Assembly (NCBI GenBank): GCA_030267565.1
Contig: BRXU01000018.1
Coordinates: 310,001 to 374,000 of the forward strand
Length of the DNA: 64,000 bases
Reading direction: 5' to 3'
From: Pleodorina starrii
Lineage: Eukaryota > Chlorophyta > Chlorophyceae > Chlamydomonadales > Volvocaceae
Shown: positions 60,101 to 64,000 of the stretch, in pieces
Layout: every line of letters starts with the position of its first letter
Position numbering within the stretch: the first letter of the stretch is position 1
Program-made: the position numbers and the translations under genes
Notes under the pieces: model-generated
Databases searched by the model: none
Seen by the model: the letters and a program-made list of their open reading frames with translations, nothing else
What the model was told of the DNA's origin: nothing

Positions 60101-62549
60101 GGCACGGCGGCGGGCGGCGCCGCGGCGGCGGCGGGCGCCAGGCGGGGCAGCCAGGCGGCCAGGGTGCCGAGCAGCGACACCTTGACGTCCTCGGAGACTG
60201 CAGGGGCGGGCGGGGAGAGAAGGAGAGAGGGCCGAGGAAGGGGGCGGGGAAGGGGCGAGGTGGGTCGCTTGCCCAAGCGACGACAGGCGAGTTCGAGCGG
60301 AGAACCCGAAACTTGAGGTTCGTGGGCAGGGCCACTTAAGAGCAGGGGGAAAAGGTACCGTCACGCTAAAGCATCAGCGCCGACCTCGAATCCCCATTGT
60401 GCGCAATATGGCACTGACGTGAGGGCTCGGAGCCTAGGACCTGGCAGGCACCGAACGGGAGATCAACGTGCTGGGGGGTCAACACGTCCGGCACGGCATG
60501 GCCAGTTGGCCACACTGTACCGACGGGACGCAGGAGGGGCAGGGCAGTGTGTGCGTGTGTGTGTGAGTGCACCGACTCACGTTCCTCCTTGACGGCGGTG
60601 GCCAGGAAGGCAGCCACGCCCTCCGCCAGTGGCGACATGGCCTCGCCGGCCACCGGCGCCTCCGCCAGCGCGCCCAGCGCCGCCGCCAGCGCCGAGCGCT
60701 CCGCAGCGACCTTGATCTTGCCCTCAGCGCTGCCGTCCAGGATCTGAGGCGGCGGCCAGGGGGCCCAGGGGCCGAGGCGCGGGCGCAGGCGCAGGCGCGT
60801 GATGAGGGCTTCGTTTTCTTTGTTACCGAACATGTATGGATTGTGGAATTTGGGTCGTCAGCGAGAGGTGTGAACGGCGGCGGGGCGGGCGGGAGAGGGC
60901 GGGGGGCCCGAGCCACTGTCTGCAACCCAGACCGGTCCTGCGCCCCAGTCTCCGCCCCCGCACCTTGCGCAGCCCCGTCACCAGCTGCTCCAGCACGGCC
61001 GCGTCGCCGCAGCGCCCCGCCAGCGCCCGCACCGCCTCCAGCGCCGCGGCCCGCACGCTCTCCTTGAGCCGCATCTGCTGCACCAGCAGCGGCACCAGCT
61101 CGCCAGCCGCGCGGCTCATGTCCAGCCCCGCCGGCGCCGCCGCCGCCAGGCCCACCACGGCCCCCATCGCCACGTCCGGCACGCGCCGCAGCGCCTTGGA
61201 CACCGCCGGCAGCAGCTTGGCGCCCAGATCCGCCTCGCCCAGCCGCGCAAACAGCGGCCGGTACGCCGCCGCCACCTCCGGTCCCATCCGCTCGCGTGCG
61301 CCCGCCAGGCCCTTCTCCAAGTACAGGCTCAGGAGCTGCTCATACAGCGCCGGCGCCGGCGCCGCCGCCGCCGGCGCGGTCTCGTCCAGCAGCGCGCGCA
61401 CGGCGCCGCTGCCGTTGGCTGCGGCCTTGGCCGCCGCCAGGAGCTCCGCCTCCATGGCCGGCTTGCGGCGGGTGAGGCTGCGGACGAGGTGACCCACGGG
61501 TCCCCAGCGCGCGGCCGGCAGCGCGGCGGAGAGCTGGTCCAGCAGACCCACCATCACCTCCGCCAGCTTGGACACGGCCTTCTTGGCGCCGCCCTCGGGG
61601 TCCAGCTGCAGCAGCACCTCGGCCGTCCAGTGCAGCAGCACCTGCGCCTCGGCGCGGCTGGGCGGCGGCTTGGCGGCGGCGGCCTTGACAACCACCGCCG
61701 CCAGCGCGCGGACAAAGGGCTCGGAGCGTTTGCAGGCGGCGGCAACGAAGGCGCGCACCAGGCGCTGCGAGGCGAGGTCGGTGTAGAGGGAGAGGGTGGA
61801 GCCGACCAGGGACGCGAGCGCGGGCGCGTTCGCGTCGAGGAAGTCTGCGGGGGGGGATAGATCAGGGGCGGGAGCGTGGGGGTGAGGGAGGCCGTTGTTT
61901 TGGGGGCGGTGCTGTGGCAGTTTTGATGTGTTCTCCCGCGCGGTCAGCTGGCAGCTGGGTCAGCCGTGTCAGCTGGCAGCTGGGTCGACAAATACCGTAC
62001 GGCGACCTCAGCAGGCTCCTCGCTTACAGCAGCTGAAACACCTAGCCCCAAGCGGCACCCCACGTGCCGCAACGCATTTCACATCTCAAATGAAGGATTT
62101 TCAGCCACCATAGGATGCCAGGCTGCGCCCCGGGACCCGCATGCTGTCCTCGTGTGCATTGCAGCGGCAAACTAAACCGAAGCCCATATGCATGAACCAT
62201 AACGCAACATCCGTTTTGAGCGATTTGCGCCCAAAGCAGTGAAACTCCGGGCTGGATTCGCCTCAGCGCTCCATTTCACGGCGGCTCGGCGATCGGCCCC
62301 CGAAAGCGACTTGCAGCAAGACTTTGCCATCGCGTCGCTAGTGCAAGAGTGATCTTGATCCGCAGACGATCAAATAATTCCGCATAACCCCTTGAACCTA
62401 TCTGCGCCGACAAACTGCCACGCCCTGAAGCGCGACCACACACCTTTATCGATGATCTCGCCTGCTAGCTTGTCTGCCCATATCTCCTGACGCTTTTTGT
62501 AACTGGGCAGGGCAAGACGCCTCTCGGCGTCCGCCAATACCCCGGCCAT
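43377..62549 (-). CDS. GCN1: GCN1, ribosome-bound activator of the eIF2-alpha kinase GCN2
   Basis: GCN1 is a giant HEAT-repeat cytosolic protein that binds ribosomes (collided ones in particular) with GCN20 and activates GCN2 in amino-acid starvation. Thirty exons, 5' to 3': 62444-62549, 60964-61844, 60581-60743, 59664-60197, 58836-58942, 58453-58530, 57699-57947, 57195-57377, 56832-57005, 56113-56461, 55140-55539, 54385-54689, 53624-53902, 52947-53278, 52633-52688, 52278-52377, 51731-51871, 51182-51451, 50528-50896, 49980-50319, 49387-49520, 48763-49011, 48253-48435, 47267-47941, 46649-46774, 46079-46210, 45502-45765, 44855-44965, 44365-44485, 43377-44122 (TAG). Sum 8157 nt, 2718 aa, close to human and yeast (about 2670), phase-consistent. 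Start MAGVLADAERRLALPSYKKR. The eEF3-like HEAT region spans about residues 1400-1700 (DKKDPVVREGGLLAFE to MGPYVPLLMPELQKSLVDP). The conserved C-terminal HEAT region expected to bind the GCN2 RWD domain includes GPLIRIIGDRF (about residue 2335). Exon 10 is an acidic/Pro-rich linker with a coiled stretch; exon 24 has Gly and Ala insertions. Confidence 0.95.
45851..45876. repeat. Recurrent intronic module 2, copy in GCN1 intron 26
   Basis: TCAGGGAGTGAGTGATATGCTCCTTTATAG-type sequence. Its core GAGTGATATGCTCCT is shared exactly with copies at 55573 and 57517. Confidence 0.8.
46841..46860. repeat. Recurrent intronic module 1, copy in GCN1 intron 24
   Basis: TACCGCAACGGAGGGACGG preceded by an A-rich stretch. 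Related copies: 49861-49882 (reverse strand, intron 20), 52755-52775 (intron 14), 54809-54828 (intron 11), 58059-58083 (intron 6), 14011-14027 (MLO intron 9), with weaker ones at 49109 and 53343. Confidence 0.75.
48066..48106. repeat. CAG microsatellite in GCN1 intron 23
   Basis: About 13 uninterrupted CAG units on the plus strand (CTG in the transcript), inside the intron 47942-48252. Confidence 0.9.
49166..49192. repeat. Short perfect hairpin in GCN1 intron 21
   Basis: CCCAGATC and GATCTGGG, 11 bases apart, perfect 8-bp arms. Confidence 0.7.
49861..49882. repeat. Recurrent intronic module 1, inverted copy in GCN1 intron 20
   Basis: Reverse complement reads AGATACCGCAGCGAAGGGAC, again preceded by an A/G-rich stretch in its own orientation. 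It is the only clear copy in the sense orientation of GCN1. Confidence 0.75.
52755..52775. repeat. Recurrent intronic module 1, copy in GCN1 intron 14
   Basis: ACCGCAGCGGAGGGACGG preceded by TTTAAAACAACGAT; the most complete example. Confidence 0.8.
52862..52946. repeat. (GCACC)n array abutting the exon 14 splice donor of GCN1
   Basis: About 14 pentamers of CCGCA end directly at the donor (transcript CAG|GTGGGGTGCGGTGCGG and so on). The donor dinucleotide is part of the repeat register. Confidence 0.9.
54326..54354. repeat. Recurrent intronic module 3, copy in GCN1 intron 12
   Basis: GGCTCCGGCCTATACGTGG followed by ATAACCCCC. Related sequence in reverse orientation at 57420-57453 (intron 7) and about 58968-58992 (intron 4), and in the same orientation at about 14436-14466 (MLO intron 9) and 49283-49317 (intron 21, weaker). 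Confidence 0.75.
55572..55610. repeat. Recurrent intronic module 2, copy in GCN1 intron 10
   Basis: AGGGAGTGATATGCTCCT followed by CTATATAAACATGGGTCACTG. It shares core and tail (ACA-TG-GTCACTG) with the copy at 57515. Confidence 0.85.
57513..57550. repeat. Recurrent intronic module 2, copy in GCN1 intron 7
   Basis: CAGGGAGTGATATGCTCCT followed by ATAACAATGAGTCACTG, matching the intron 10 copy over about 38 bases with a few differences. Confidence 0.85.
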
Positions 62550-63615
62550 GACGACGGGAGGATTGCTCCCAGTCCAAAAGTAAGCGAAGCGCTAACCTTT
62601 GAATTATGCAGTCGGCTTGTACAAACTCTAAGACTAACGTGTCTCTAAACAGGACTGGACAAGGAGGCGTTCCAGGTGCGTTCTGCCGTACAAACCACCA
62701 AAACCTGGCACGCCGGACGGCCGGCGCCCTTTGCGCCCAATTGTAAGCCCTTGCGAATATGGCAGCAGGTGCAACTTTTACCCTCCACCTTATCGCGGAC
62801 GCTGCAACGCGGCCATGGCAACCACCCAGGCAAGGGAGGCATCCATCCTACTGCTAGCAACCACCATCCGGCAACGGTAGGAGAGAATGTTGCCAGTAGC
62901 CACTGGCCAGTCATCAAATGCTCATTTCCCTGTGATCCGACTTCTTCCTGCTGTTTCCAACTGATGAGAAAATCTTCCCGGGTGACCGACCTGAAAGTGA
63001 CGTACACTGCTCCATCCCTTCCGCGCCCTTCAGGACGCCAAAACGAGCACCGGCGTTGGGACCAGCCCACGGCGCGCATGTGTCGCCCACTTCATCCATT
63101 TCAATTCACGAACCCCATGATTGTGAACTGTGCTTCGTACACAGGCACCGTGTCAGCCCCCATCCCTGCACTCGCGTCCTCGCTACACAAAATCAACATA
63201 CGCCACATTGCTCCTTTCCGAACAACCCAAATAGGTCCCTGCACGCTGGTGCGCCGCAGTATTGCAGGCCACAGGAACCGGTCGCCTACCCCTACGACCT
63301 CCTCCTTCCGAGTTCGCCCTCCCCATCCCCTTTCGGCACGCCGCACGAGTACCCGCTTGTCCGCCCACCCGCAGACAGCGCGACGCGCAGACGAGAGGTC
63401 GTGAATCCGCTGCAACACACCCGCAACCAAAACAACCAAAACCACAACACAGACGCGTGGCACCTGCCATGCGAGCCTCTCCCCCGCCCTCCATTCCTGC
63501 GCCCGCCTCACCCGCGGCCACCAGCTGGCGCGATACGCCACCACCCACCCGCCCTCCATCCATCCATCCCCTCCTCCTCCTCCTCCTCCCACCTCTTCCT
63601 CCTCTCCCCCCTCTG
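62550..63615. other. GCN1 promoter/5' UTR and methyltransferase 3' UTR
   Basis: Between the GCN1 start and the stop of the next minus-strand gene. No TATA box is evident near the GCN1 start. Long open frames on both strands have no conserved features. The right end (about 63250-63610) is C-rich and probably the 3' UTR of the methyltransferase gene; no TGTAA is present in the transcript sense. Confidence 0.5.
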
Positions 63616-64000
63616 CTACCGGCGCGTGCACACATACACAAAGTGCGAGTACGTCTGCTTGGGGTACGCCGCCAGCTGCTCCGGCGCGCAATCCGCCACC
63701 GCCACCGGCCCCTCCCGCCAGCCCTGCTGACCCACTTCGTAAAAGCTCACGTCCCACTCCAGTTCCGGTCGCTGCAGGTAGCGCAGCCGCGTGCGCGGCG
63801 CCGCGTAGGTGATGCCGACGTAGGCCGACCCACGGGTCAGCACCCGGTGGCACTCCCGCAGCATCGCCGCCGCGTCCGCCTCATCGCTGTCGCCGCACAG
63901 CAGCGCGTCCAGCGTGCCCTTGTCCAGCACGCCGCCGCCAAAGGCGCCGTCGCCAAACTGCGGCATTGTACGGCAGTCGGCCACCTCGTACGACAGGCCG
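63616..64000 (-). CDS. Class I SAM methyltransferase, METTL13/EEF1AKMT4-like (3' terminal exon, partial)
   Basis: The last 128 codons of a minus-strand gene that continues beyond the right edge. The reading starts LSYEVADCRTMPQFGDGAFG and includes VLDKGTLDALLCG, the DKGTLDA motif that marks this methyltransferase group. ECHRVLTRGSAYVGIT follows, fitting the strand-helix after the motif, then WDVSFYEVG and the end, HFVYVCTRR. Members methylate lysines or the N-terminus of elongation factor 1A, or have unknown substrates. The SAM-binding glycine motif would lie upstream, outside the window. The stop TGA at 63616-63618 is clean. Subfamily assignment is moderate. Confidence 0.8.
   Translation of the reverse strand, partial: GLSYEVADCRTMPQFGDGAFGGGVLDKGTLDALLCGDSDEADAAAMLRECHRVLTRGSAYVGITYAAPRTRLRYLQRPELEWDVSFYEVGQQGWREGPVAVADCAPEQLAAYPKQTYSHFVYVCTRR

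Noticed and set aside
62548..62665. Divergent plus-strand mini-gene starting at an ATG overlapping the GCN1 start codon, with an intron-like GTAAGC...AAACAG
   Set aside because: Only about 20 codons can be built, no further exons follow, and the region is better explained as GCN1 5' UTR and promoter.
62676..63404. 242-codon plus-strand open frame
   Set aside because: Composition is not protein-like; it overlaps the probable 3' UTR of the methyltransferase gene and the GCN1 promoter.

Overview
The window is nuclear DNA of a green alga, most likely a chlorophyte of the Chlamydomonadales (Volvocales). The exons are GC-rich and strongly C/G-ending in codon use. There are many short GT-AG introns with G- or C-rich interiors. 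TGTAA, the poly(A) signal of this group, occurs downstream of several genes. An MLO-type membrane protein points to the plant/green-algal lineage. I recognise no rRNA, tRNA, CRISPR array, organelle gene or autonomous transposon.

Layout. (1) 1-10225, plus strand: the last 21 exons (about 1596 codons) of the spliceosome core protein PRP8; the 5' part lies outside the window. (2) 11600-19789, minus strand: a 14-exon MLO-family seven-helix protein of about 1281 aa, twice the size of plant MLOs because of a 508-codon insertion exon in the TM5-TM6 loop and a long low-complexity tail. (3) 22343-25633, plus strand: a seven-exon, probably plastid-targeted membrane protein with a C-terminal EF-hand pair; its introns begin with GGGT/GGAT arrays that grow out of the splice donors. 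(4) 25.6-40.5 kb: AT-richer and gene-poor. I reconstruct here three small plus-strand genes (A 29091-30842, B 33276-34375, C 36914-38517) that share a five-exon plan, identical intron phases (0,1,0,2) and a central exon reading PGAWA(L/I)G(D/E)G. I do not recognise this family. (5) 40509-41072, plus strand: an intronless protein resembling the tRNA-splicing endonuclease subunit Sen15. (6) 43377-62549, minus strand: GCN1, complete, 30 exons and about 2718 aa. (7) 63616-64000, minus strand: the 3' part of a class I methyltransferase of the METTL13/EEF1AKMT4 type.

The genes do not form a pathway. PRP8 (pre-mRNA splicing) and Sen15 (tRNA splicing) act in RNA processing, and GCN1 in amino-acid starvation signalling through GCN2. 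Exon boundaries were placed by hand from GT/AG sites, reading-frame phase and remembered family conservation. In the recognised genes every junction is phase-consistent.

The most unusual content is the three-gene PGAWA array (with an apparent one-base frameshift in member C), the oversized MLO insertion, and short sequence modules that recur inside many different introns of GCN1 and of the MLO gene.
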